Source of the DNA: Sphingobium sp. MI1205
GTDB lineage: Bacteria > Pseudomonadota > Alphaproteobacteria > Sphingomonadales > Sphingomonadaceae
Assembly (NCBI RefSeq): GCF_001563285.1
Contig: NZ_CP005188.1
Coordinates: 1,369,501-1,433,500 of the forward strand
Length of the DNA: 64,000 nt
Direction of reading: 5' to 3'
Positions within the stretch are counted from its first letter, which is position 1; every line of letters begins with the position of its first letter. Positions 1 through 7,235 of this stretch are shown here, piece after piece. A program made the translations under genes and the position numbers. Under the pieces are notes generated by a model. That model did not search any database and was not told the DNA's origin. It worked only from the letters and a program-made list of their open reading frames with translations.

Positions 1-65
1 GCAGCCGGCACCGAGAGGGCAAGAGTGACGCCGGCACTCGCCAGCATGATGCTCCAAATCCGCAT
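1..65 (-). CDS. 5' end of a secreted or membrane protein (partial)
   Basis: Only the first 21 codons are visible; the gene runs off the left edge. The reading frame from ATG at 65 gives MRIWSIMLASAGVTLALS followed by VPA, which resembles a Sec signal peptide: a single Arg, then a hydrophobic stretch, then a small-residue end. The mature protein is outside the window, so no function can be given. The upstream spacer (66-195) holds a GTTAAC-centred, imperfect CtrA-like sequence near 112-130 and a small hairpin at 137-160; neither is strong evidence of regulation. Confidence 0.5.
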   Translation of the reverse strand, partial: MRIWSIMLASAGVTLALSVPA

Positions 66-195
66 GCTAAAACTCCCCGTCGCGTGCAAACAAGCCGTTC
101 GCACGGTCAATTGTTAACGCCTTGTTTAGCATGGTGATCCGCGTCGATCCACGCGCGGATAGCAAGGAACTTGTCCCGAAACAGGTCAGGGCGTG

Positions 196-681
196 TCAGG
201 TGATACGCATTGCAATCCGTTCGGCCAGTGCCTCCAGACCTTGCTGATCGACGGCGTCGAAGCGGGCCGGTATCGGACTGTCGAGATCAAGGACTGCAAT
301 GACACGATCCTCGATGCGTACAGGAACCACGATTTCCGAAGCGCTTGCAGCATCGCAGGCGATGTGGCCGGGAAAGCTGTGGACGTCGTCCACCAGCTGG
401 GTTTCTGCCAGCGCTGCCGCTGTTCCGCAGACGCCCTTACCCAAAGCGATGCGTATGCAGGCCGGCTTGCCCTGGAAAGGTCCCAGCACCAGTTCGCCGT
501 CCACCATGCGGTAAAACCCCGCCCAATTCAGATCCGGCAGATATTGCCAGATCAGGGCGGCAACATTGGCCATATTAGCGATCCCGTCCGGTTCTCCGCA
601 TGTTACCGCCTCAGCGGCCGAGAGCAGGTCTTTGTAAAGCGCGCTCTTGTTACCTGATGCAGGGGCGGAGAAATCAAACAT
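196..681 (-). CDS. msrC: GAF-domain free methionine-(R)-sulfoxide reductase
   Basis: A 161-residue protein consisting of one GAF domain. Enzymes of this family (YebR/fRMsr) reduce free L-methionine-(R)-sulfoxide in the cytosol using thioredoxin. Three cysteines, C75 (KPAC), C85 (GVCGT) and C109 (HIACD), have the same 10- and 24-residue spacing as C84, C94 and C118 of the E. coli enzyme, which supports a catalytic protein rather than a sensory GAF domain. An additional C28 is present. The start is chosen at ATG 681, with an AGGAAGG ribosome site about ten bases upstream. The gene stands alone; the next gene upstream (arfB) ends about 70 bp away on the same strand. Confidence 0.88.
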   Translation of the reverse strand: MFDFSAPASGNKSALYKDLLSAAEAVTCGEPDGIANMANVAALIWQYLPDLNWAGFYRMVDGELVLGPFQGKPACIRIALGKGVCGTAAALAETQLVDDVHSFPGHIACDAASASEIVVPVRIEDRVIAVLDLDSPIPARFDAVDQQGLEALAERIAMRIT

Positions 682-750
682 CGCCGTTCATCCTTCCTAT
701 CTTCGCTGATGCCTGTCGTTGAGAACCCAGGTTGTTCCGAAAATTGCGCC

Positions 751-1155
751 CTAATCCAATCTCACTTTCCCGCGCCCCTGTTTCACGGAACTTCGTGCTT
801 TCTTCGCATCCACCCGGCGCGCCTTGGCGGCCTTTCCCGGCTTGGTCGCGATCCGCCGCGCATCGCGTTTATGCGCCTGCGCAATCATCTGTGTCAGCCG
901 GTCGCGCGCGTCCTGGCGATTGGCGTCCTGGGTGCGGAAGCGGGATGCCTGAATCACGACTTGGCCGCCAGAGGTTAGCCGCGATCCGGCCAGTTCCTTC
1001 ATCTTGCGAAATGCATGGACCGGTAGACCAAGCTTGTAGATGTCCACTCGCAACTGCACTGCGGTAGCGACCTTGTTGACATTCTGCCCACCCGGACCGC
1101 CTGCGGTGATGAAACGCTCCTCCAGCGCCTCTTCAGGAATATCAAAGTCTGGCAT
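751..1155 (-). CDS. arfB: Alternative ribosome-rescue factor ArfB (peptidyl-tRNA hydrolase)
   Basis: A 134-residue class I release-factor-like protein (ArfB/YaeJ; E. coli form 140 aa). It frees ribosomes stalled on mRNAs lacking a stop codon by hydrolysing peptidyl-tRNA. The catalytic GGQ lies at residues 22-24 within the conserved context ITAGGPGGQNVNK, and the C-terminal third is very rich in Lys and Arg, as expected for the tail that enters the empty mRNA channel. No codon-recognition domain is present, which separates it from PrfA/PrfB. Start ATG 1155 is preferred over longer versions because family members begin just before the GGQ domain; it overlaps the end of the pseudouridine synthase gene by 14 bp, suggesting one transcript. 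Confidence 0.9.
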   Translation of the reverse strand: MPDFDIPEEALEERFITAGGPGGQNVNKVATAVQLRVDIYKLGLPVHAFRKMKELAGSRLTSGGQVVIQASRFRTQDANRQDARDRLTQMIAQAHKRDARRIATKPGKAAKARRVDAKKARSSVKQGRGKVRLD

Positions 1156-1819
1156 CGTCCAGATACTCAGGCCCAAACCCCGCCGTGCTGAAGGTTGCGG
1201 GCAGGGGAGCGGTCGCTTCTGCTGGAGCCTTGCCCGCGCGCGGCATGCTGAGGAAGCGGCTGTGCAGCAGCATCGGCCCCTCGCCACTGCCATAGATCGG
1301 ATCGCCTGCTATGCCGAAACCCATGCCATGCAGTGTATGGGCACGGATCTGGTGCGTTCTCCCTGTGCGAGGCGTAAAGATGATGAGCGCGCGCCCGTCG
1401 CTTTCCGCCAGCTTTCGCCATTCCGTGACCGCCGATTTCCCGTCTTTCGCGGCGATCATTCTCCAGCCCTTGGCTGCGCTGCTGACCTTTTTGAGCGACA
1501 GTTCGATAGTCCCAGTCTCCGTTTCCGGCACTCCCTCCACCACGGCCACATAGCGTTTCTGGACGGTTCCGGCCTCGAACGCGGCGGCATAGCGCTTATG
1601 TGCCTTGGGGTTGCGGGCCAACAGCAGGCAACCGCTAGTGTCCCGGTCGAGCCGGTGGACGGGCAGCGGCCAGCGCTGAAAGCCGAAGGTGAGCGAGGAA
1701 AGATGATTTTCCAAACTCAGCGATCCGTCGCGCGGTGCGTCCACCGGCAGGCCGGAAGGTTTATCCAGAATGATGGCCTCGCCATCGATGAAAAGAACTC
1801 GGTCATGTAGCAAGGACAA
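1142..1819 (-). CDS. RluA-family RNA pseudouridine synthase
   Basis: About 225 residues of the RluA/TruC fold, which isomerises specific uridines in rRNA or tRNA. The catalytic signature HRLDRDTSG is present with its Asp, as is the later RTHQIRAH motif that contacts RNA. There is no S4 domain at the N-terminus. The exact substrate cannot be told from sequence. The start is uncertain: homology appears to begin at VLFIDGEAIILDKPSG, and no ATG lies close by, so a TTG at 1819 or 1813 is the likely start; an ORF extending to 1927 would overlap the divergent acyltransferase gene. It is followed directly by arfB with a 14-bp overlap. Confidence 0.85.
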   Translation of the reverse strand: MSLLHDRVLFIDGEAIILDKPSGLPVDAPRDGSLSLENHLSSLTFGFQRWPLPVHRLDRDTSGCLLLARNPKAHKRYAAAFEAGTVQKRYVAVVEGVPETETGTIELSLKKVSSAAKGWRMIAAKDGKSAVTEWRKLAESDGRALIIFTPRTGRTHQIRAHTLHGMGFGIAGDPIYGSGEGPMLLHSRFLSMPRAGKAPAEATAPLPATFSTAGFGPEYLDDARL

Positions 1820-1884
1820 GGGATATGATCCGGACAAAGGGGAATGATTGACGCGCGCGCGGCATCCTATAGGGCGTGGACGCC

Positions 1885-2871
1885 ATGGAGAACAGGGGGG
1901 ACAGCATTCGGCCCAACTTCGCCTCATCTGAATGGGTGCGGGGCGGCGGCCGACTCGAGTGGATCGATGTCGCGCGCGGCATCGGCATCATTGCCGTGGT
2001 GGTGGGACATGTATGGACGCGCGGCCCCTTGCGCGATGCGGTCTACAGTTTCCACATGCCGCTATTCTTTTTGTTGTCGGGATTTTTATCGCGCCCGCAG
2101 CCCCCTAGACGCTTCGCGATGAGACAACTGGTTTCGCAGATGCGCCCCTATGCGGCCTATCTCGTGCTGCTTTTTGCCGCAGACCAAATCATCGAGCCGC
2201 TGAAGGGCAATCGCCCTATCTTTAACCGGTGGCCGCAGGATCTGCTGCCTTTGCTGCTCGGCGGTTCCTGGCTGCGCGGTCCTTATACGATCTTCTGGTT
2301 TGTGCCATGCCTGATGGTGTCGCGCATCCTGTTCAACGCACTTTTGGTCCGTTGGCCTGATCCGCTTGATCGCCGCTGGGCTGTGGCGATCGTCCCCGCC
2401 TTTCTCGGCGGATATCTGCTCGGGAAGCTGACCCAAGTGTCGGTCCTGGGCCTCCTTACCGTGCCTATGGGCTTGGCGCTGCTTTGGCTGGGCGCGATAG
2501 CGCTACGCTTTCCTTGGCGGCGGTGGATGTGGTGGCCTTTGACGATGCTGTCGCTGGCTGGCCTCTCGGGCCTGTTACCGACGCTTAACATGAAAGCAGC
2601 GGATTATGGATTGCCCATGCTGTCAATCGCGTCGGGTGTCGCAAGCGCCATGCTTGTCTTTCGCCTATCTGTGTGGATTTCTTCCTTTGCCGGATGGCTG
2701 GCCGGGGTCGGGCGCGCCTCGCTCGCGATCATGTATCTACATGTCGCGGTCATCCACTATTTGACCCCGTATCTAGCCAAGCCCTGGCTGCTGCTCCATG
2801 CGCTGTTAGGGCCTATCGCCGCTTACTATCTCTTCCGCGCCAGTCCATGGGGACGTAGACTGTTCCTTTAA
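1885..2871 (+). CDS. Acyltransferase 3 family integral membrane protein
   Basis: About 328 residues with roughly ten hydrophobic segments, matching the acyltransferase_3 (OafA/NodX-like) family that O-acetylates or otherwise acylates surface sugars. The family hallmark is the early motif RLEWIDVARGIGIIAVVVGH followed by FHMPLFFLLSGFL, containing the conserved Arg and the His used in the family. The acceptor (polysaccharide, glycan or other) cannot be predicted. ATG 1885 is chosen; a GTG nine bases earlier is also in frame. It is transcribed divergently from the pseudouridine synthase and ends convergently with wrbA. Confidence 0.82.
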   Translation: MENRGDSIRPNFASSEWVRGGGRLEWIDVARGIGIIAVVVGHVWTRGPLRDAVYSFHMPLFFLLSGFLSRPQPPRRFAMRQLVSQMRPYAAYLVLLFAADQIIEPLKGNRPIFNRWPQDLLPLLLGGSWLRGPYTIFWFVPCLMVSRILFNALLVRWPDPLDRRWAVAIVPAFLGGYLLGKLTQVSVLGLLTVPMGLALLWLGAIALRFPWRRWMWWPLTMLSLAGLSGLLPTLNMKAADYGLPMLSIASGVASAMLVFRLSVWISSFAGWLAGVGRASLAIMYLHVAVIHYLTPYLAKPWLLLHALLGPIAAYYLFRASPWGRRLFL

Positions 2872-2876
2872 GCCAG

Positions 2877-2916
2877 AAAAAAAGGGGCCGACTTCCCTGT
2901 CTGGTTTGTCGGCCCC
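2877..2916 (-). terminator. Rho-independent terminator of wrbA
   Basis: A perfect 9-bp stem, GGGGCCGAC (2884-2892) with GTCGGCCCC (2908-2916), is followed on the minus strand by seven U residues (A-run 2877-2883). It lies between the convergent acyltransferase and wrbA genes and faces wrbA. Confidence 0.85.
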
Positions 2917-2977
2917 ATCGTTGCGCCTTGCGACCCAAGGCTCAACCGCTGCACTCAGAGGGTCGTGCAGCGAACGT

Positions 2978-3577
2978 CTAACCGTGCAGCTTTGCCGCGG
3001 TTTCGGCGATCCGCCGTCCCTGATAGCGCGCCCCTTCAAGTTCATCCTCATCGGGCTGGCGGCTACCGTCGCTGTCTGCGAGCGTGGTCGCGCCATAGGG
3101 TGCGCCGCCCCGGACTTTATCGACACCCGTCTGACCAACGAAACCATAGTCCAGTCCCACGATTACCATTCCGAAGTGCAGTAGATTCGTGATGATCGAA
3201 AAAAGAGTGGTTTCCTGTCCGCCGTGCTGACTGGCGGTAGAGGTGAATGCGCCTCCTACTTTGCCATTCAGCGCCCCGCGAGCCCAAAGCCCGCCGGCCT
3301 GATCGAGGAATGCGGCCATTTGGCTAGACATGCGCCCGAAGCGTGTGCCGGTCCCAATGATGATTGCGTCATAGTCTGCCAGTTCGTCCACCGATGCCAC
3401 AGGCGCATCCTGATCCAACTTGAACCCGGCTTTCTTAGCGACTTCCAGCGGCGCGGTTTCGGGCACTCGCCTGATATCAACTTGAGCACCAGCCGCCACA
3501 GCGCCTTCTGCTACCGCCTTGGCCATGGCCTCAATGTGCCCATAGGAGGAGTAGTAAAGGACTAGTACCTTTGCCAT
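2978..3577 (-). CDS. wrbA: NAD(P)H:quinone oxidoreductase WrbA
   Basis: A 199-residue flavodoxin-like protein of the WrbA family, an FMN-dependent two-electron quinone reductase that limits semiquinone and superoxide formation in the cytosol. The FMN phosphate loop is seen at the start ([12 protein letters not shown]), followed by the GTGTRFGRM and [12 protein letters not shown] segments that bind FMN in WrbA, and the late [16 protein letters not shown] helix. The start ATG 3577 has a GGAG ribosome site about ten bases upstream; the longer frame to 3613 lacks support. It lies 105 bp downstream of the pirin gene on the same strand, and a LysR gene is divergent from the pair, so redox- or quinone-responsive control is plausible. 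Confidence 0.93.
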   Translation of the reverse strand: MAKVLVLYYSSYGHIEAMAKAVAEGAVAAGAQVDIRRVPETAPLEVAKKAGFKLDQDAPVASVDELADYDAIIIGTGTRFGRMSSQMAAFLDQAGGLWARGALNGKVGGAFTSTASQHGGQETTLFSIITNLLHFGMVIVGLDYGFVGQTGVDKVRGGAPYGATTLADSDGSRQPDEDELEGARYQGRRIAETAAKLHG

Positions 3578-3638
3578 GCGCGTTTCTCCAATTAACCTAA
3601 TGCGTTGATCCAAAAAAGGTTTCTTCGAAAATGCGACT

Positions 3639-3671
3639 GCCCGCTCGTGGAAAGGGTTGAATAGAGCGGGC
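3639..3671 (-). terminator. Intercistronic hairpin between pirin and wrbA
   Basis: Eight-base perfect stem GCCCGCTC (3639-3646) with GAGCGGGC (3664-3671), placed just downstream of the pirin stop codon. There is no U-run on the minus strand, so it is more likely an mRNA-stabilising or attenuating hairpin than a full terminator. Confidence 0.4.
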
Positions 3672-3682
3672 GTGCGCCAAGC

Positions 3683-4402
3683 CTAGTCGCTATCGACCAG
3701 GACGATTTCGCTATCTTCGATCGCCGTGACCGTGATCGGTCGTCCGCCCAGGATAGCGGCTCCGTCGCGAGCTTCGAAAATTTGGCCATCGATTTCTATC
3801 CGCCCCGTTGCCGCGACAAGATAGAGGTGACGCCCGTCGGCGCTATCGTAGGTCACCGAAGTGCCAGCCTTCACCGTCCCACCCAGCAGGCGCGTGTCGG
3901 CCCGGATGCGCAGGGCCTCTCGGTCTTCTTCATAGCCGCTGGCCAGCACGACCAGCCGCCCGGAACGATCGTCCTTCGGAAACGGCTTGGCACCCCAACT
4001 AGGTGTGCCGCCTGACGTCTTCGGGATAATCCATATCTGGAACAGCGTTGTCGTTTCACTCTCCAGATTATATTCGGAATGGCGAATACCCGTGCCGGCG
4101 CTCATTACCTGGACGTCGCCCGCTTCGGTGCGGCCGGTATTGCCCAGACTGTCCTGATGCGTGATGGCACCCTTGCGGACATAGGTGATTATTTCCATGT
4201 CGCGGTGAGGGTGCGGCGGAAAGCCGGTGTTGGGGGCAATCTCGTCGTCGTTCCAAACTCGTATCGCACCCCATCCCATGCGGGCCGGGTCATGATAGTC
4301 GGCGAAGGAAAAGTGGTGGCGAGCATTCAGCCAGCCATGGTCAGCATGGCCGAGCGACGCGAAGGGGCGGCGTTCGATATGGTTTTTCACGTTCGTAGTC
4401 AT
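3683..4402 (-). CDS. Pirin-family cupin protein (YhhW-like)
   Basis: A 239-residue bicupin of the pirin family; some members are quercetin 2,3-dioxygenases, others act as iron-dependent redox sensors. The four predicted metal ligands are present: H64 and H66 in HPHRDME, H108 and E110 in IRHSEYN, with spacing as in human pirin and E. coli YhhW. The second cupin half is degenerate, as in the family. Start ATG 4402. The gene is divergent from a LysR regulator and upstream of wrbA; pirin, WrbA and LysR commonly occur together and respond to electrophiles or quinones. The physiological substrate cannot be inferred. Confidence 0.9.
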   Translation of the reverse strand: MTTNVKNHIERRPFASLGHADHGWLNARHHFSFADYHDPARMGWGAIRVWNDDEIAPNTGFPPHPHRDMEIITYVRKGAITHQDSLGNTGRTEAGDVQVMSAGTGIRHSEYNLESETTTLFQIWIIPKTSGGTPSWGAKPFPKDDRSGRLVVLASGYEEDREALRIRADTRLLGGTVKAGTSVTYDSADGRHLYLVAATGRIEIDGQIFEARDGAAILGGRPITVTAIEDSEIVLVDSD

Positions 4403-4460
4403 TGCGTTGCCTCCAAGAAGGGGGGAATTGCCTCCCGCTTGCGTTCCATCAATTTAGCGA

Positions 4461-4504
4461 CAATGATCGTTTCTGAAACAAGCATCATTGAAACGGATTG
4501 TTTC
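4461..4504. promoter_or_regulatory. Nested inverted repeats in the pirin/LysR intergenic region (putative LysR operator)
   Basis: Three dyads are stacked in 44 bp before the LysR start. CAATGAT (4461-4467) pairs with ATCATTG (4484-4490). Almost concentric with it is GTTTC-T-GAAAC (4469-4479). A further GAAAC-N5-GTTTC follows at 4490-4504. LysR proteins usually bind such dyads between divergent genes, one site for autorepression and one for activation. Confidence 0.55.
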
Positions 4505-4508
4505 CCCT

Positions 4509-5402
4509 ATGCGCCTTCCTGATTTCGAAGCCTGGGCCATTTTCGCGGCCGTGGTCGAGCACCGAAGCTTCACGGAAGCTGCCAAATCGCTCAGCGTTTC
4601 CAAGGCGACCGTATCCAAAGCGGTTACACGCCTTGAACAGCATCTCGATACCACCCTGTTCAGCCGCACCAGCCGACGACTTGCTCTCACGGAGAGTGGC
4701 AAGCGTCTGGCTGATCACGCGGCCCGCATTCTTGCCGAAGGGCAGGCGGCGGAAGAGGCTGCCCGGGATGATACGGCTGAACTGAGCGGCACGGTTCGCC
4801 TTGGTGCTCCTATGAGCTTCGGTCTGCTCCGCATTGCCCCGCTGATCGCCGTGTTCACCAAGCTTCATCCGGCGGTTAATGTGGATCTCCACCTTTCCGA
4901 CGCTCGCATCGACATTATTGAAATGGGTCTCGACGCCACTATTCGGGTCGCCGACATGCCAGACAGTTCGCTGCGTGCCCGGCGATTAGCGGACGTCAAC
5001 ATGCATGTTATCGCTTCGCCTGGTTACTTGGCGGAGCGTGGAAGGCCGACGCATCCGTCCGACCTCGGCGAGCATGACTGCCTTTGCTACGCAAATGTCG
5101 CGACACCCGATGTCTGGCGCTTCGCGGGGCCGGGGCAGCAAAATGTCACGGTCCAGGTGAGGGCGCGGATCATGGTCAATAGCGGTGATGCCATGCTACC
5201 TGCCTTGCGACAGGGGGTAGGCATTGCCCGGCTGCCCGATTTTATCGTCAGGGATGGGCTGGCGTCGGGAGAACTGAAGGAAATATTGATCGACTGGCGC
5301 CCACCGCCCATCGGCCTCCATTTGGTCACGCCTCCCTCTCGCTTGCGTCCAGCGCGGGTAGAGGCGCTGCTGGATTACATCACCAAAAACCACGGCTGCT
5401 GA
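4509..5402 (+). CDS. LysR-family transcriptional regulator
   Basis: A 297-residue LysR regulator: an N-terminal winged helix-turn-helix (about residues 3-62, with FTEAAKSLSVSKATVSKAVTRLE covering the HTH in the family pattern) and a C-terminal periplasmic-binding-protein-like effector domain. Sequence style (SRTSRRLALTESG, MGLDATIRVADMPDSSL) places it in the large CrgA/AaeR-like group that typically controls a divergent redox or electrophile-response gene. ATG 4509 is chosen because the HTH begins immediately after it; an upstream in-frame start at 4488 would fall within the operator. It faces away from pirin-wrbA, its most likely targets. Confidence 0.92.
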   Translation: MRLPDFEAWAIFAAVVEHRSFTEAAKSLSVSKATVSKAVTRLEQHLDTTLFSRTSRRLALTESGKRLADHAARILAEGQAAEEAARDDTAELSGTVRLGAPMSFGLLRIAPLIAVFTKLHPAVNVDLHLSDARIDIIEMGLDATIRVADMPDSSLRARRLADVNMHVIASPGYLAERGRPTHPSDLGEHDCLCYANVATPDVWRFAGPGQQNVTVQVRARIMVNSGDAMLPALRQGVGIARLPDFIVRDGLASGELKEILIDWRPPPIGLHLVTPPSRLRPARVEALLDYITKNHGC

Positions 5403-5418
5403 CGATCGTTGCAGAAAC

Positions 5419-5489
5419 GAATCTACCTTGACTCGGATTGAATCAATTATCGCGTAAAATCATGAAAAGTGATTCAAAGCAAACGACTC
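5419..5489. promoter_or_regulatory. Cluster of five GANTC methylation sites upstream of ctrA
   Basis: GAATC at 5419, GACTC at 5430, GAATC at 5440, GATTC at 5471 and GACTC at 5485 fall within 71 bp. GANTC is the target of the alphaproteobacterial adenine methyltransferase CcrM, and in Caulobacter the methylation state of a GANTC site in a ctrA promoter sets when it fires. Five sites here suggest methylation-coupled control of ctrA. Confidence 0.65.
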
Positions 5490-5504
5490 GTGGATTTCTG
5501 CGGG

Positions 5505-5520
5505 TTAGCGAAAAATTAAC
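5505..5520 (+). promoter_or_regulatory. CtrA-binding box upstream of ctrA
   Basis: TTAG-N7-TTAAC (5505-5520) differs at one base from the CtrA consensus TTAA-N7-TTAAC. It ends about 90 bp before the ctrA start, fitting autoregulation, which is established for CtrA in Caulobacter. Confidence 0.6.
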
Positions 5521-5610
5521 CTTTGTCGTTCAGAAGTTTTTTGGTTAATGGAATGGGAGCAGACGCCGTTCTGAGGGGTTACGGATCTGCATTGGACAGA
5601 GGGGCTTCAC

Positions 5611-6318
5611 ATGCGCGTCCTGCTTATCGAAGACGAACCGACGACGGCCAAGGCGATCGAGCTGATGCTCACGACCGAGGGCTTTAACGTCTACACGACT
5701 GATCTGGGCGAGGAAGGCCTGGATCTGGGCAAGCTGTATGATTACGACATCATCTGCCTTGATCTGAACCTGCCGGACATGCACGGCTATGATGTGCTCA
5801 AGAAGCTCAGGGCGGCCAAGGTGCAGACGCCCGTACTGATTCTTTCCGGCATTGCCGAAATGGATAGCAAGGTCCGCTCCTTTGGCTTTGGCGCGGACGA
5901 CTATGTGACCAAGCCTTTCCATCGCGAAGAATTGATAGCGCGCATTCATGCTGTAGTGCGCCGTTCGAAGGGGCATTCGCAGTCGGTCATCCGCACCGGC
6001 AAGCTCGCAGTGAATCTGGATGCCAAGACGGTGGAGGTGGACGGTAATCGTGTTCATCTTACCGGCAAGGAATATGCGATGCTGGAGCTGCTCTCGCTTC
6101 GCAAGGGCACCACGCTGACCAAGGAAATGTTCCTGAACCACCTTTATGGCGGCATGGACGAGCCGGAGTTGAAGATCATAGACGTCTTCATCTGCAAGCT
6201 GCGCAAGAAGCTTGCGCTGGCGTGTAGCGGCGATAATTACATCGAGACCGTTTGGGGCCGTGGCTACGTGCTGCGAGATCCCGATGAGGTGCAGGAAGTC
6301 GCCACAAAGGTGGCCTGA
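5611..6318 (+). CDS. ctrA: Cell-cycle response regulator CtrA
   Basis: A 235-residue OmpR-class response regulator: receiver domain (residues 1-120, phospho-acceptor D51 in [11 protein letters not shown]) and a C-terminal winged helix with the segment HLTGKEY...[21 protein letters not shown] and [13 protein letters not shown], nearly identical to Caulobacter CtrA. CtrA is phosphorylated through the CckA-ChpT phosphorelay and controls division, motility and polarity genes; in sphingomonads it is usually non-essential and mainly governs motility and cell surface genes. The upstream region carries a CtrA-like box and five GANTC sites. The end of the protein (EVATKVA) is Ala-terminated, which is compatible with ClpXP recognition as in Caulobacter. 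Confidence 0.97.
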   Translation: MRVLLIEDEPTTAKAIELMLTTEGFNVYTTDLGEEGLDLGKLYDYDIICLDLNLPDMHGYDVLKKLRAAKVQTPVLILSGIAEMDSKVRSFGFGADDYVTKPFHREELIARIHAVVRRSKGHSQSVIRTGKLAVNLDAKTVEVDGNRVHLTGKEYAMLELLSLRKGTTLTKEMFLNHLYGGMDEPELKIIDVFICKLRKKLALACSGDNYIETVWGRGYVLRDPDEVQEVATKVA

Positions 6319-6397
6319 CGCACCAGCTTTGGTCAAGATAGATAGGCCGACGGTTTGTAGTGACCAGCCGGCCTTTCCTTTGCCGAAATATGGGAAA

Positions 6398-6424
6398 GAC
6401 CGGCGACCCATTGGATCGCCGGTC
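6398..6424. terminator. Strong hairpin between ctrA and the Gly-rich secreted protein gene
   Basis: A perfect 9-bp stem, GACCGGCGA (6398-6406) with TCGCCGGTC (6416-6424), sits between two convergent genes. Only a short U-run follows on the minus strand and none on the plus strand, so it may end transcription in both directions with help, rather than as a classical terminator. The rest of 6319-6496 shows nothing else that I recognise. Confidence 0.5.
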
Positions 6425-6496
6425 TGCCGTTATCAGACGGGAGGGCGGCAGAAGCAGGCTGAAAGCCGCTTAGGTGGGGAGCCGCCCCGTTTGGGA

Positions 6497-7135
6497 TCAA
6501 TCGCCCGCCTGACCGGAAGCCTCTCCGCTGCCCGAAAGCTGACCAGCAGCCTCGACCGAAGCCGCGCTGTTCAAGCGGTCAAGCGCACTACCTGTCGCAT
6601 CACCTGCTGCGGCACCCGCAGTTCTGCTAGTCGCGGTAGCGCGGTTGCGTGCAGCCTGAGCTGTGGCATTGACTCGGCCTTCAGCCGCGGCTGCCGTACT
6701 CGCCGCGCGGTCACGGGCAACGCCTGCGGTCTCGTTAGCCCTGTCACGCACGTTGCCAACGGCGCTGCCCACATCGTTAGTGCCTAATGTGTCGGCGGTC
6801 AGTCCACCGCTGGCCGATCCGCCAGCCGATGTGGATGCGCTGCCGCTGCGTGCTTTGCCTTTTCGGGTGACGGAGCCGGTTGCGCTGCCATCCGCGCGAC
6901 CCGAACCCGAGCCATTGACGCCGACGCGGCCATTTTCCAGATCCACGCTACGATCAAGGCTACCGCCTGCCGTTCCGCCGAGGGTTCCGCCAAGCGTGCC
7001 GCCGACGCCCCCCAACGTGCCCCCGAGGCCGCCACCCAGGGCGCCGCCTCCACCGCCGCCAAGTAATTGAGCCGATGCGGGGGCGGCTGTGACGGCGGCA
7101 AGGCATACCGTGGCAAGAATGAACTTCGCTTTCAT
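6497..7135 (-). CDS. Secreted Gly/Ala-rich low-complexity protein, predicted ECF-regulon member
   Basis: A 212-residue exported protein of unknown function. A clear signal peptide ends at APASA-Q (residue 22). Residues 25-55 are a run of Gly-Gly-x-Leu-type repeats (LGG, TLGG); the rest is rich in Ala, Thr, Ser, Gly, Asp and Arg, with irregular repeats of the type AR(D/N)RA(A/T) between about residues 125 and 190 that could form an amphipathic helix. No enzyme motif is visible. Start ATG 7135 begins the signal peptide. A GGGATGAAAC-N14-GTT motif precedes it, matching two copies at the sigma/protease promoter region. The neighbouring S8 protease also begins AQLLP after its signal, like AQLLG here. 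Confidence 0.75.
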   Translation of the reverse strand: MKAKFILATVCLAAVTAAPASAQLLGGGGGGALGGGLGGTLGGVGGTLGGTLGGTAGGSLDRSVDLENGRVGVNGSGSGRADGSATGSVTRKGKARSGSASTSAGGSASGGLTADTLGTNDVGSAVGNVRDRANETAGVARDRAASTAAAAEGRVNATAQAARNRATATSRTAGAAAGDATGSALDRLNSAASVEAAGQLSGSGEASGQAGD

Positions 7136-7171
7136 CGATCGTCTCCTTTTTCGTTGTCGATCCGATGCCAA

Positions 7172-7201
7172 GACAACGGGAGCGCAATGTAGTTTCATCC
7201 C
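7172..7201 (-). promoter_or_regulatory. Predicted ECF promoter of the Gly-rich secreted protein
   Basis: Read on the minus strand, GGGATGAAAC (7201-7192) is followed after 14 bases by GTTGTC (7177-7172). The same -35-like decamer and spacing occur on both strands in the palindrome at 8580-8623. If GGGATG is the -35 core, the distance to the CGTT-like -10 is about 17 bases, normal for ECF sigma factors. It lies 36 bp upstream of the ATG at 7135. Confidence 0.6.
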
Positions 7202-7235
7202 TGATGAGGAAAATTTTTCTCCAAGTTGCTGAAAC

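Noticed and set aside
112..130. CtrA-like sequence near the left edge (TTAA-N7-TTTA)
   Set aside because: One mismatch in the second half-site and no view of the gene downstream; not strong enough to list as a site.
5545..6411. 288-codon minus-strand open frame opposite ctrA
   Set aside because: Antisense of ctrA and its leader; no ribosome site or domain.
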